53,675 nucleotides of DNA, from the NCBI GenBank assembly GCA_964622325.1, contig CAZUOJ010000015.1, positions 1-53,675 on the forward strand. Direction: 5' to 3'. The notes under the pieces were generated by a model. That model made no database searches and was not told where the DNA came from. It worked only from the letters and a program-made list of their open reading frames with translations. The translations under genes were made by a program, and so were the position numbers. Origin of the DNA: JAJFUB01 sp964622325 (lineage in GTDB: Bacteria; Armatimonadota; Zipacnadia; Zipacnadales; UBA11051). Below, in pieces: positions 1 through 9,073 of this stretch (its first letter is position 1; each line of letters starts with the position of its first letter).

Positions 1-53
1 TTGACACCGAGCCCGAAAACACCTGGATGGTGCAGGTCGGCGTCAACTTCTAA
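1..53 (+). CDS. C-terminus of outer-membrane beta-barrel protein (partial)
   Basis: The first bases encode the last 16 residues of a protein cut by the window start; the frame begins at base 3 and the TAA stop is at 51-53. The tail alternates hydrophobic and polar residues (WMVQVGVNF) and ends in Phe. This is the classic C-terminal strand of a beta-barrel outer-membrane protein, recognised by the BAM complex. It suggests a diderm cell envelope. The family (porin, TonB-dependent receptor or other) cannot be told from so little sequence. A terminator follows 27 bases downstream. Confidence 0.6.
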   Translation, partial: DTEPENTWMVQVGVNF

Positions 54-79
54 TTTTCCCGCTTGAATTTCTAAAAATC

Positions 80-119
80 AAACAGGGTCGCTTGCTGTCG
101 GCGGCCCTGTTTGCTTTTT
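80..119 (+). terminator. Rho-independent terminator after the barrel gene
   Basis: A 12-bp stem (80-91 with 101-112, one G-U wobble) closes a 9-nt loop and is followed by GC and five T. It lies 27 bases after the stop of the upstream barrel gene and should end that transcript. Confidence 0.8.
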
Positions 120-381
120 GGCGGAAGCGAAAATATCTGCAGTCAGGGAAATCAGGGATGGCGCCTCCACTCCGGGCTATGCTCTTCTCCTCAATATCAG
201 TATCCTCTTTTTCCCCTCCAGTTTTGTGTTGTGCGGCGGCAGGACGAGCTGGGCGTGAGGGGCGCGGCCAGAGAGCAGAGAGGGAGCCAAGACGCGGGCA
301 AATAATGAGGGGCACGGCAGGCAAGGGGGCTGGCTGTGGCTGAAATTGGCGTGGCCACTCCGAGGAGGCGTGGGGGGCACA

Positions 382-487
382 CAAGCCGCTGCGTAAATGA
401 CAGCTTACGGCAGCGTCGCGCCCATAAAACATTCCCTCATTGCCCATTCCCGCAAGCCGCTGCGTATATTGACGGCTTACGGCAGCG
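382..487. repeat. Two copies of a ~35-bp imperfect palindromic repeat
   Basis: Copies at 382-415 and 453-487 differ by two substitutions and one inserted base and are separated by 37 bp. Each copy is itself an imperfect palindrome (CCGCTGC-GTA pairing with TACGGCAGCGG, one bulged base). The second copy overlaps the last codons and stop of the minus-strand gene ending at 477. There is no T-tract, so these are not standard terminators; they look like REP-type hairpins at a 3' end. The rest of 120-476 shows no gene I can support. Confidence 0.6.
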
Positions 488-3400
488 GCCGGCCGAAGAT
501 CGTCACCCGCGGGATCATAATCCCGTTGTCCCGGGTGCCAATCGCAATATGGCCGGCGGAAAGCGGCTCCGTATCCTGATATTCCAAAATGAGGCTGCTC
601 CAGACCCAGACACTGATAAGGGGGCCATGTTTGCGGACAATCAATTTGAGCCAATCATTGTGTTCGCCGCCCTGGGGCAGCCGATAGGGGCTTTGCGCCA
701 CAATCTGTCCCTGCCGCCGCAGCACCGTATAGGAGCTGTTGACGCCCGCAAAAGCCACCTGATAGCCGTTATTGCCGGCAGGATCGGCGCACAGGCTCAC
801 ATAGACATCCCCAAAGGTTTCGCTGAAGCGCCGCTCATCCACAGGCATCATTTTGGGCGCCACATACATCGCCAGCTCCTGATCGCCCTGATAAGCGGTC
901 TTCGTGCTGATAATGGCATAGCCACTGCGATTATGGCCCGAAAACCAGGCCCATCCGGGCGTGCAGGACCAGCGGCTGCTGATTTCCCAGATGCCGTGCT
1001 GCACCGACCAATCCGTCGGCGCTGTTTCAAAAGTATAATCCCGCACATACGGGCTGGAGACCGCGATATCGTCCGGAAAAATCAGACTGCCGCCCTGATC
1101 CAGCCCCAGGCAATCGAGATTGGGCAGCGGCTGCGGATCCCGATACACCGCGACGGGCTGGCGATTGACTTCCATCATGAGCTGCGTGCCGCGACGCAAG
1201 AGGCCGACCGAGAAGGGCTTGTGCGGCGGCGCTTCGCTGTGCACTTGCGCGACCGGCTTGCCCAGCCGCATAAGTTGCAGCCCCACCCGCGGCTCCGCCC
1301 ATGTGCGCGTGACCTGTAGCGTGTAGCCGCTATCCGCCCGCTTATCCCGTGCCAGATGTATATGCGCCTGCAATTTCGGCTCTTTATGGGGATGAAAGCC
1401 GATTTGAAAATTGAGGTCCGCCGGCAGATAACCGTGATGCCAAAAACAATTTAATTGGGCGGGATCGGGCAGCCAGGCGCCAGCCCGGCCAGCCCATGTA
1501 TGACGATCAATGATGCCTGCAAAAGCGGGCGTGGGCGGATCCACGAGCTGCTCATCCGGCTCCAGCTGATAGGCGAAGAAATCTTTAAAGGAGGCGGGCT
1601 TTTCGCCGCGCGCATACAAGCCCACAAGGCCCTGCCGCGGCCCGGGATCCAGCACATCCAGCACAGGCTGGCCATCCAGCGCCGCCCAGAGTCTGCCCCC
1701 GCGCACTTCCGCCTGCAGCCGATGCCAGCGCTGCGGATCGGCGGAGACGACTTTTTCGGCCAGGATGGCGCCGGGCTGGCCATGCCGATACAGGCGCATG
1801 CGAATCTGCCCGCCCTCACGCACAAGCGCCATCAGATAATATGTTTCAGGATTTTCATAACGAAAATGCAGGCCCGCCGCAGCGGCTTGCCCCAGCCGAA
1901 CATGGACCTGTGCCGCAATATCGGCGCCCCATCTTCCCCAGGGAGCAAAGGCCCGGGCGCCCTTGCTGCCCGAGGCCGTCAGGCTTTCTTTGTCCTGCTT
2001 CCAGGCGCCTGAATAAATAATCCATTGATTTGTGAGGGCGTTATTCAGCCCGGCGGCCGCCCAGGGCCGCACTTCGATATCATCAAAACGCGCCTGGCCC
2101 TTTTCGCAGAACAATCCAATGCGGCCATACAAGAGATCCGGCTGCTGCGCCTGCAACACAATCCGGCCGTCCAAAAGCGCCATCAGCCAGCCGGCAGAGG
2201 TGCGCAGGCCCAGCCGATACCAATCTTGCGGCTTGATTTCCACAGGCGCTTCCCCCAGAATCTGAGCGCCTGCTGGCGTTTGGCGCAGCAATTGCAAACG
2301 GCCCCCCTGCGCCTCGCGGCTCAAGCGCAGCGCCACATAATCATCCTCCGCGCGATATAATGCCAGCAAGCCAGCGGCCTGAGCGGAGGGGAGCTTCACA
2401 GAAATATCATAGGCATAATCGCGCCAGAACCAATCGCCATTCACTGCGATCGCTTTATCCGTCGCTGTCGCCACATAATCAAAGGGATTAGCGCCCATTT
2501 CGGGCTTGCCTTCAGCCGCTGTAATCTGGAAACGGCCTGAAAGCGGCTGCCATTCTTCTGTGCTTTCGCTTTCCCGCATAAAATCATCGGCAAAATAAAT
2601 CTGATCCAGCGGCTGATATTCCACCTCTTGCAGGCCCCGGACAGCGAGCACGCCCTGCCGCAGGGGCCCCTCGCACGCTGACAGCACAAGCTGCCGATTC
2701 GCCCACACTGACACAAGCCCCGCCCGCCGCATAATCAGCAGCTCCGTGGCGCCGGACGGCAAAGCGCCCTCCGCAATCTTTATAATCTTTTCTCCTTCCT
2801 GGCGTTGCAATAGCGCCTTTTGCTTGTCCAGAATAAGCTCTCTCTTTAAGGCAGGCGTCCAATAAGACAATAATACATGCGCTGTGCCGGAAGGGGGCAG
2901 CTTGCCCCGCACGGCAAAATCTGTGGCTTCCTCCGCCTCTGCGAGCTGTTCAAAGCCTTCAGGCAGGGCTGCGGGCGCGCCTGCCGGCTTGGGATACGCT
3001 ATTGGCTCGGGCTCAGCCGAAGGCAATGTGACAAGCTGATCCCGGCTCAAGGAGCCCGTATACATCCGATCATCCAATTCGCCGCGGCTGAAATAACGGA
3101 TGATATTGCAGATGAAGGGCTCAAAATGCTGTCCCCGCAGAGACAAATTAAACGCAATGGAGGGCGCAGAATAAATCAACACGCCCTTGCCGACTTCTGC
3201 CATCATAATCGCCGGAGCGCCTTTGCCATTACGCACGAAATGTCCGCGGAAGCGATCCGGCGTTTGCTCCTCTGTAAAAAAAGCCAGCACTTTCACATTG
3301 GCGTCGGGAGCCGGCACAATCGTAAAGCCATTGCCGCTGAAGCACGGGATGACGCCTAATTCGGGCAGCCCCTGTGTCAGCGGTGTGCCTGCATCCACAA

Positions 3401-3803
3401 AACGGATATTGGGATAGGGCGCCGGGCCCAGGCGCTGGCCCGGAATCACGCTGGCCGCCAGGGAGAATAATCCTGACTCCGCCACAACTATGCCGCCCTC
3501 GCGAATGTATTGAAGCAGCGGGCCAGCCAGCGCCTCGCCTAGCATCCCCCGCATGCCCACCAGCACAATGTCATATTGGCGCAGCTTTTCGGGATTCATC
3601 AAATCCTGATCAGCCAGCCGATCTCTGGGCATGCCGTGGAGCGCTAAAAGCCCCAGATAGCCCGTACAAAAAGTGCCGCCGACGGCGATCCGCCAGGGCT
3701 TTGTCTGCGGCGCTGGCGCCGCCCAGCCCAAACTTGTCTCCCCTCCCCAAAAGGCTAATAAACAAATGCCAACAATAAGCTTTCCCAAGCCTTGTAAACG
3801 CAT
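477..3803 (-). CDS. Secreted ThuA/GATase-like protein with tandem concanavalin-like domains
   Basis: This 1108-residue protein has a Sec signal peptide (about residues 1-29, cleavage near GWAAPA). Residues ~35-245 look like a Rossmann-type ThuA/class-I glutamine amidotransferase-like fold (DIVLVGMRG, YIREGGIVVAESG, GKGVLIYSAPS) with no evident Cys-His-Glu triad. The rest, ~290-1108, appears to be four or five repeated concanavalin/LamG-like (DUF1080-like) beta-sandwiches with recurring elements such as DWYRLGL, YGRIGLFCEKGQARFDDIEV and GLVGLYARGEKPASFKDFF. The start is supported by GGAGG six bases upstream of ATG. The gene is divergent from the hydrolase at 4119. Enzymatic activity is unknown; a glycan-binding or scaffold role is inference. 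Confidence 0.7.
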   Translation of the reverse strand: MRLQGLGKLIVGICLLAFWGGETSLGWAAPAPQTKPWRIAVGGTFCTGYLGLLALHGMPRDRLADQDLMNPEKLRQYDIVLVGMRGMLGEALAGPLLQYIREGGIVVAESGLFSLAASVIPGQRLGPAPYPNIRFVDAGTPLTQGLPELGVIPCFSGNGFTIVPAPDANVKVLAFFTEEQTPDRFRGHFVRNGKGAPAIMMAEVGKGVLIYSAPSIAFNLSLRGQHFEPFICNIIRYFSRGELDDRMYTGSLSRDQLVTLPSAEPEPIAYPKPAGAPAALPEGFEQLAEAEEATDFAVRGKLPPSGTAHVLLSYWTPALKRELILDKQKALLQRQEGEKIIKIAEGALPSGATELLIMRRAGLVSVWANRQLVLSACEGPLRQGVLAVRGLQEVEYQPLDQIYFADDFMRESESTEEWQPLSGRFQITAAEGKPEMGANPFDYVATATDKAIAVNGDWFWRDYAYDISVKLPSAQAAGLLALYRAEDDYVALRLSREAQGGRLQLLRQTPAGAQILGEAPVEIKPQDWYRLGLRTSAGWLMALLDGRIVLQAQQPDLLYGRIGLFCEKGQARFDDIEVRPWAAAGLNNALTNQWIIYSGAWKQDKESLTASGSKGARAFAPWGRWGADIAAQVHVRLGQAAAAGLHFRYENPETYYLMALVREGGQIRMRLYRHGQPGAILAEKVVSADPQRWHRLQAEVRGGRLWAALDGQPVLDVLDPGPRQGLVGLYARGEKPASFKDFFAYQLEPDEQLVDPPTPAFAGIIDRHTWAGRAGAWLPDPAQLNCFWHHGYLPADLNFQIGFHPHKEPKLQAHIHLARDKRADSGYTLQVTRTWAEPRVGLQLMRLGKPVAQVHSEAPPHKPFSVGLLRRGTQLMMEVNRQPVAVYRDPQPLPNLDCLGLDQGGSLIFPDDIAVSSPYVRDYTFETAPTDWSVQHGIWEISSRWSCTPGWAWFSGHNRSGYAIISTKTAYQGDQELAMYVAPKMMPVDERRFSETFGDVYVSLCADPAGNNGYQVAFAGVNSSYTVLRRQGQIVAQSPYRLPQGGEHNDWLKLIVRKHGPLISVWVWSSLILEYQDTEPLSAGHIAIGTRDNGIMIPRVTIFGRPLP

Positions 3804-4118
3804 TTATGCCTCCGGCTTTATATTTCAAAAATTAGTTACACAGAACAAAAAATCCGTTCCGTTATGTTTAAGGACGCAAGCCTCTTCCCTGGCGTTCCAT
3901 GAAATCTGGACTCTCTTGGCTATTTTTCAGCTATTAGCGCTAAATCCTGATATGTGTTTCTTACTATTTTAGATATAAATATTTCTGTCCAGAGGCTTAG
4001 AATCCTTGGAGGAATTTTCTTCACGAATTAAAAAAGATTAAGGACGCTATCAGGAAGAAAAATTATTCTTTAATGGAAAAGCATGGAAGCAAGAGAAGGC
4101 AAAAAGGAGAGAATCGAT
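3804..4118. promoter_or_regulatory. Divergent intergenic region between two secreted-protein genes
   Basis: This 315-bp AT-rich region must hold the promoters of both divergent genes, but I cannot name a convincing -35/-10 pair on either strand. A 10-bp direct repeat TTAAGGACGC occurs twice (3868-3877 and 4038-4047), which could be a regulator site or chance. An AAGGAG ribosome-binding site at 4104-4109 fixes the start of the rightward gene at 4119. Confidence 0.35.
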
Positions 4119-7100
4119 ATGCTCCGTCTTTTCTTCCTCATTGTGCTGATGAGCATATCCGGCATTCTTGCTCACAGTGCCTGGGCCGTGGAATTACGGG
4201 CAGGGGAATTGGCCCTGACATTAGCCGAGGATTTGTCCGTCACAAGAATAGCTGTAGGCCGCCAGGCTGTTTCCCTGCAGCCGTGTCCCCTTGTCAGCTT
4301 GTGGGCCTCAGATACGGAAAAAACAGCTTTGCCTTCTGTGAGGGGCGGGCAGATTACAGAAGGGCTGCAGCTGCGCTTTGCCGAGGCGCGAGCTTCGGGC
4401 CTGTTGCAAATCACAACACGCACAGCTCCGGCGTCTTCCTCCCTTGCTCAAGGGAAAGCTGTCTCCCCTCCCAGCGCCCTGCATTTTCGCTGTGTGATAA
4501 GAGGCGAGGAGGGGCCAGATCGGGGCTTTCTTTTGCGCTTCAGCTTCCCCGTACAGGCCATTGGCTGGCGCTGGCATGATGATATGCAGACAGCCCGCGT
4601 GATTGCCGCCGGCGCCGTCTATGAAAATGTGGAGCCCTTGCGGGCGCATGCGGATTTGCCCGAATGGCGCGATAAGCCGGCTTTACGAATGGGCTATGCG
4701 AATCGCAATTTTTGTACAGCCATTTGTGGGCCTGTGGGGATCGCCTTAGCTGTGCCTATGGATCAGCCGCGTCTTTTCCGCACGGCTTACGACAGCTCCC
4801 AACAGCGCTTAGAGATTGTTTATGATTTTGCGCTCTCGGGCCTCACGCGCGCGCCTTATGAAGCCAGCTTTGAATTTGATTTGTATGCCTGTGATCCCGA
4901 ATGGGGGATGCGGAGCGCCCTGCAGCGATATTATGCCCTGTATCCGGAGATGTTTAAAGTCTATGTGCCTGTGCAGGGGCAATGGATGGCGTTCAATCGT
5001 CTATCCGAGATTGATAATGCCAATGAATTTCTGTTTGGGCTGCAGGAGGGCGCGCCCGAGCCGGAATATGATGACAAAATCGGCGTGCTGTCGACTATAT
5101 ATTATACACATGCGGGCATGGGCGCTAATCTGCCTCCGCCTTATGATCCGGAAAAAGATCCGCTGCCGCCGTATGAGGAGCTTGTCAAAGCGGTAGATAA
5201 AGCCTTTGAACGGATCACAGGACAGGCCGGCCTGTATGAACAAGTCGGCACGCGAAAGCCAGATGGCAAGCTGGCTGTCGAAAAATGGAGCGTTTATTCC
5301 CATCTCATCGCGCAATTTAATCTGGATCCGGAGCTGCCATGGGGGAAATTCTTGCTGGAGGGCACGCTGAAGACAACACAATCCGTGAAGGAGCGCACAG
5401 GAGGCAATCTGGACGGCTTTTATTATGACGGCCTGACACATGGCCTGAATTATTGCCGCGAGCATTTTAAGACTGCCGATGCGCCCCTGCTATGGGATCC
5501 TGTGCATAAACAGGCTTTTTTGCATAATTTCTTTTCTTCTATTGAATTTGCGCGCGCCACGGCGGAATTGCTGCGGCCGCGAGGGCAAATCACAATGATG
5601 AACGGAGGATTGAGCGAAAGCTTCTATGTCGTGCCCTGGCTGGACATATTGGGCGCGGAGACAGGCCTCATCATCCCCCGGGCGGGCTTCAATTTTGTGC
5701 GTGCGAGCCTGTATCACAAGCCCTTTTTGACATTGTTGAAGGGCAATTACGAACAAAAAATTGGCCGCGCCGAAATAGAGCTGTTTATGAAACGCTGCCT
5801 GGCTTATGGCGTCTTCCCGGGCTTTTTTGATTGGCCGCCCAGCGGCCTGGGCCCCGGCGGCCGCTATTGGGATCATGCCCGCTATTATGAACGTGATCGG
5901 GATTTGCATCGTAAATATCAGCCGCTCTGCCAGACGCTGGCTTTAGCCGGCTGGGAGCCTGTGACACACGCCCGCAGCTCGGAGCCCGATGTGCATGTGG
6001 AACGTTTTGGCTCTCGCGACCTCATCTGGCTCACGCTGCTGAATGAACAAGCGCAGCCTCTTGCGACGACATTGACAGTGGATGCCGCGGCCTTAGGGCT
6101 GAATCCCGCGCGTCTGCGTGTGTCAGAGATGCTGAGCGGCCGCACAATCGCATGTAGCGACAGAACTGCTAAGACGCGGCAAAGCCGCCCGCAAAGCCTG
6201 TCCTGGCGCCTCACAATCCCGGCTCAGGATGTATTGTTGCTGCAATTGGGCGCGCCCGAAGCTGTGGCCGCGTGGCATTTGCAGCAAGCGCAGCAAACGC
6301 TGGAGCGCGGCCGTGTGCAACGAACTGTGGATGCCGGCAAGCCGCCGCTGCTTGTGCACTGGCGGCCCTGGGGCAGGGGATATACGCGCGAAACGAACGG
6401 AGACAAAACACATGTCGTCTTTGCGGCAGATGGCAAAAATAGCTTCGGGATGAAACAATGGATTATGCTGTTCCAAAACATGCCGCAGCCACTAAAAATT
6501 CGCGCGCGAATGGCAGCGGAGAATTTCACGGCAGGGGAAGGCGGGGCGATATTGCGCTGCCAGCTGGCGCGTGTCACGCCCAGCTTCACGCATTATGAAC
6601 GAAAAGATTTTGCGCTGCCTGAGGGGACATACGATTGGCGCGATGTGGAATTTGATATTTCTTCAGAACATGCCTGGCGTGCTATAGAATTCTTTGTGAT
6701 TTTGACAAACAAAGCCCAGGGGACGCTGAAAATTGCCGCGCTATCTGTGACAGATGACAATGGCGAGCATGTGATTGACGGCAATTTTACTGAATGGTAC
6801 GAGCCTTTCCCCACAGCCCTGCGTGAGCCCTTAGAAAAGCAAATCACAAGTCTGGAAAATAGCCTGATAGCTCTTCACGCCAAGACAGCCTCCTTATCAC
6901 AGCCCGCTTTTCGGCACGCATTGAGCCAGCAGCTTGCCATGTGCCACAAGATTGAAGACGCAATCCACAAAGCGCGGGCGGAAAATGGCGCCCGCCGAAT
7001 GCTGCGAGATGTGCAGACAGTACGCTCTCATCTGAGCGCTGTGATGCTGGCGGCATTGAATATGTCCAGCCCGGCGATAGAGGGGCCCTCGGCCGCGGCG

Positions 7101-8555
7101 CCAGGAGATACAATCAAGCTGCAATTTGCGGCGCCAACGAGCGCGCCGCGTGATTGGCCTGTCCGCACGCAGCTGCGCAGCGCTCAGCTCGCTGTCAAGC
7201 CGGAGGCGGGAGGCGGGCTTGTCACAATTCCTGCGAACGCGACGCCTGGCGCCACATATTCCGTGGAAGGGCTTGTGCACATCGGCCCGGCCGGACAGGC
7301 TGCCACGCTTCAGACAAGCCATACAATCCGCGTCCTGACGCCTCTGGAGCTGCGCCTGAAAAGCGAGGGCTTTGATACAGCGACAGGAGCGGCCCGTCTC
7401 CGCGTTTTTGTGCGGAATAATCATGTGCGGGATATTCCAGCGCAGCTGCAATTATCTTTGCCGAGGGGATGGGAGCCCCAAGGGCCCCTGGCGTTGCGCC
7501 TGCCAGCGCAAAAAGAAACGATTGTGGATGTAACGCTTCAGCCGCACACGACGCCCGCCGCCGGGCCTGTGGAGATTGTCGGGCGTGTGCAGGCGGGCGC
7601 CGAATCCGCACAAGCGCAGCTGTTGATGCTGTATATTCCGCCGCAGGCCAATTTAATTCCCAATCCGGGCTTTGAGGAAGGCATAAAGCCCTGGGCAACA
7701 GCCGAAAGCGAAGCTATTCAGCTTGTGACGGACAATGTGCGCAGCGGCAAAAAAGCCCTGTGTCTGAATAATCCCACGCGGCGCAATACGCAAGTCAGTT
7801 GCACTGTGATGCTCCAGCAGCAGCGTCCGGCGCCCATTCTCGTGCAGGCCGCCTCACGCGCTGAAAATGTGGAGGGCTTGCCCGATTCCGGCTATTCGCT
7901 GTATGTGGACATTTATTACATGGATGGCACGCCTTCTTACGGGCATACATTCAATTTCCAGACGGGCACAACAGACTGGCAGTGGGGCGAATTGTATCTG
8001 GAGCCGGCCAAGCCCATTCGGAATGTGAATGTGTATTTGCTTTTGCGCGGGAAGGCCGGCAAAGCCTATTTTGATGATGTGGCGCTGATGGAAGATCCCC
8101 AGCGCAAAGGGAATATGGCGCGGGAAGCGCAGATCCGCGTGGACAGCAATTTTAGCGGCTACAATCCTGGCCCCCTGAATGATGGGATTATTCGCGCGGA
8201 GGGCTTGCATTGGACACAGGAAGCCTGGGCCTCCGCAGAAACGGCGACGGAGCATTTTGTGGAGCTGGAATTTCCGGCGCCTGTGGCTGTCCAGTGGCTA
8301 ATGATTTATTGGTCGCTGGATGCCGGAATCCCGCGGACATCGCGTACAGTTGCCTGGCAAATGTGGGATAATAATGCCTGGCGCACTTTACAGGAGGCAA
8401 ATGAGCTGTCGCCGGCGCCGCAGACGGAGCTGAAGCTTTCGGAACCTGTAACGGGGCAGCGCTTTCGGCTGTGGCAGCCGCCGGGCCAGGGCCCCCAGGG
8501 CCGCCCCCATCTGATGTGGATAAGAGAAATTGAAATATTTGGCCCTGCTAATTAA
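4119..8555 (+). CDS. Giant secreted TIM-barrel glycoside hydrolase-like protein
   Basis: This is a 1478-residue secreted protein. The start at 4119 is preferred over the in-frame ATG at 4083 because it begins a clean signal peptide (MLRLFFLIVLMSISG... ending at WA) and has AAGGAG nine bases upstream. An N-terminal beta-sandwich (~25-280) leads into a probable TIM barrel (~290-620) with a GNLDGFYYDGL strand, the sort of Asp-rich strand end that carries catalytic acids in GH31/GH36-like clans. Then come beta domains, a helical probably coiled stretch (~905-985), a CBM-like domain with FDDVALME (~1185-1340) and a C-terminal discoidin-like domain. I cannot assign a CAZy family; polysaccharide hydrolysis is inferred from fold and context. 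Confidence 0.65.
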   Translation: MLRLFFLIVLMSISGILAHSAWAVELRAGELALTLAEDLSVTRIAVGRQAVSLQPCPLVSLWASDTEKTALPSVRGGQITEGLQLRFAEARASGLLQITTRTAPASSSLAQGKAVSPPSALHFRCVIRGEEGPDRGFLLRFSFPVQAIGWRWHDDMQTARVIAAGAVYENVEPLRAHADLPEWRDKPALRMGYANRNFCTAICGPVGIALAVPMDQPRLFRTAYDSSQQRLEIVYDFALSGLTRAPYEASFEFDLYACDPEWGMRSALQRYYALYPEMFKVYVPVQGQWMAFNRLSEIDNANEFLFGLQEGAPEPEYDDKIGVLSTIYYTHAGMGANLPPPYDPEKDPLPPYEELVKAVDKAFERITGQAGLYEQVGTRKPDGKLAVEKWSVYSHLIAQFNLDPELPWGKFLLEGTLKTTQSVKERTGGNLDGFYYDGLTHGLNYCREHFKTADAPLLWDPVHKQAFLHNFFSSIEFARATAELLRPRGQITMMNGGLSESFYVVPWLDILGAETGLIIPRAGFNFVRASLYHKPFLTLLKGNYEQKIGRAEIELFMKRCLAYGVFPGFFDWPPSGLGPGGRYWDHARYYERDRDLHRKYQPLCQTLALAGWEPVTHARSSEPDVHVERFGSRDLIWLTLLNEQAQPLATTLTVDAAALGLNPARLRVSEMLSGRTIACSDRTAKTRQSRPQSLSWRLTIPAQDVLLLQLGAPEAVAAWHLQQAQQTLERGRVQRTVDAGKPPLLVHWRPWGRGYTRETNGDKTHVVFAADGKNSFGMKQWIMLFQNMPQPLKIRARMAAENFTAGEGGAILRCQLARVTPSFTHYERKDFALPEGTYDWRDVEFDISSEHAWRAIEFFVILTNKAQGTLKIAALSVTDDNGEHVIDGNFTEWYEPFPTALREPLEKQITSLENSLIALHAKTASLSQPAFRHALSQQLAMCHKIEDAIHKARAENGARRMLRDVQTVRSHLSAVMLAALNMSSPAIEGPSAAAPGDTIKLQFAAPTSAPRDWPVRTQLRSAQLAVKPEAGGGLVTIPANATPGATYSVEGLVHIGPAGQAATLQTSHTIRVLTPLELRLKSEGFDTATGAARLRVFVRNNHVRDIPAQLQLSLPRGWEPQGPLALRLPAQKETIVDVTLQPHTTPAAGPVEIVGRVQAGAESAQAQLLMLYIPPQANLIPNPGFEEGIKPWATAESEAIQLVTDNVRSGKKALCLNNPTRRNTQVSCTVMLQQQRPAPILVQAASRAENVEGLPDSGYSLYVDIYYMDGTPSYGHTFNFQTGTTDWQWGELYLEPAKPIRNVNVYLLLRGKAGKAYFDDVALMEDPQRKGNMAREAQIRVDSNFSGYNPGPLNDGIIRAEGLHWTQEAWASAETATEHFVELEFPAPVAVQWLMIYWSLDAGIPRTSRTVAWQMWDNNAWRTLQEANELSPAPQTELKLSEPVTGQRFRLWQPPGQGPQGRPHLMWIREIEIFGPAN

Positions 8556-8583
8556 ACTGCTTTTTGAAGATAGCGGTTTTCTT
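8554..8583 (+). terminator. Hairpin terminator overlapping the stop of the giant hydrolase
   Basis: An 8-bp stem with one G-U pair (AAACTGCT at 8554-8561 with AGCGGTTT at 8572-8579) starts inside the TAA stop and ends in TTTTC. It is modest in strength and may work together with the second hairpin at 8697. Confidence 0.5.
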
Positions 8584-8696
8584 GCGGCTAGAGCTACAAT
8601 ACAGATAAATTTTACGCTTTAGGACAGAAAAATAATTTTGCTTTTTAGTCTGCTTCATGCGTTAAAATTAAAACGGGCGAAATCGACAAGCGGAAG

Positions 8697-8728
8697 GAGC
8701 TTCTCCAGGCTTTGGCGGAAGCTCTTTT
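8697..8728 (+). terminator. Second hairpin terminator
   Basis: GAGCTTC (8697-8703) pairs perfectly with GAAGCTC (8718-8724), with an inner CCA/TGG pairing, followed by TTTT and, slightly later, a run of seven T. It lies about 140 bp after the hydrolase stop. Apart from the hairpins and promoter listed separately, the 518-bp region 8556-9073 shows no gene. Confidence 0.6.
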
Positions 8729-8967
8729 ACGCTTCATTTTTTTCTCCAGCTATAAATCAAAGAAGTTTGCAAGCCTGTAAAGCGATGTTCTTCACAGTTC
8801 AGAAATGATGGAGCAACGACTTACAGTTATTGCAAAGAGAATGGGGAAAATTAGAAATAAGCCCTGAGGCGAGCTTTTTGCCAAAAATGTGTTTTTTGAG
8901 CCCCAGAGCTTTTCGCTGAAAAACAATTCTCCTGAATTATTATCCGAAAGATAGCTTTTATAGCTTA

Positions 8968-8996
8968 TTGACAAAAGAGGACAATTTATGTATTTT
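8968..8996 (+). promoter_or_regulatory. Sigma-70-type promoter for the sulfate activation genes
   Basis: TTGACA at 8968-8973 is a perfect -35 box; 17 bases later TATTTT at 8991-8996 is an acceptable -10. Transcription would start near 9003, about 70 bases before the sat start codon. Confidence 0.55.
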
Positions 8997-9004
8997 TGGG
9001 GATG

Positions 9005-9022
9005 GCACTCTTAAAGGAGTGC
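9005..9022 (+). promoter_or_regulatory. CIRCE-like inverted repeat / leader hairpin before sat
   Basis: GCACTC (9005-9010) and GAGTGC (9017-9022) form a perfect 6-bp inverted repeat around a 6-base spacer, followed by a T-rich stretch. It sits immediately after the predicted promoter. The half-sites equal the core of the HrcA operator CIRCE, but CIRCE has a 9-base spacer, so this is not a standard one. It could be an operator or an early attenuator hairpin. Confidence 0.4.
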
Positions 9023-9073
9023 AATTTTATTATTTTTTTATAGAATAATAAATGACATTTTGGGAGTGAAGCC

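Noticed and set aside
16..53. Independent small gene at the left edge
   Set aside because: The frame is open back to base 3 and its end matches a beta-barrel C-terminus, so it is the tail of a larger gene.
382..487. Minimal CRISPR-like repeat-spacer-repeat (34 bp, 37 bp, 35 bp)
   Set aside because: Only two copies, which differ by substitutions and an indel; one overlaps a coding end, and no cas gene is near. They fit palindromic REP-like repeats better.
336..1319. Long plus-strand open frame
   Set aside because: Antisense to the secreted ThuA-like gene; low-complexity, His/Arg/Pro-rich composition typical of a shadow frame.
8580..8960. Riboswitch (for example SAM-type) upstream of the sulfate genes
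   Set aside because: I could not find a conserved aptamer core; only simple hairpins and AT-rich sequence are visible.
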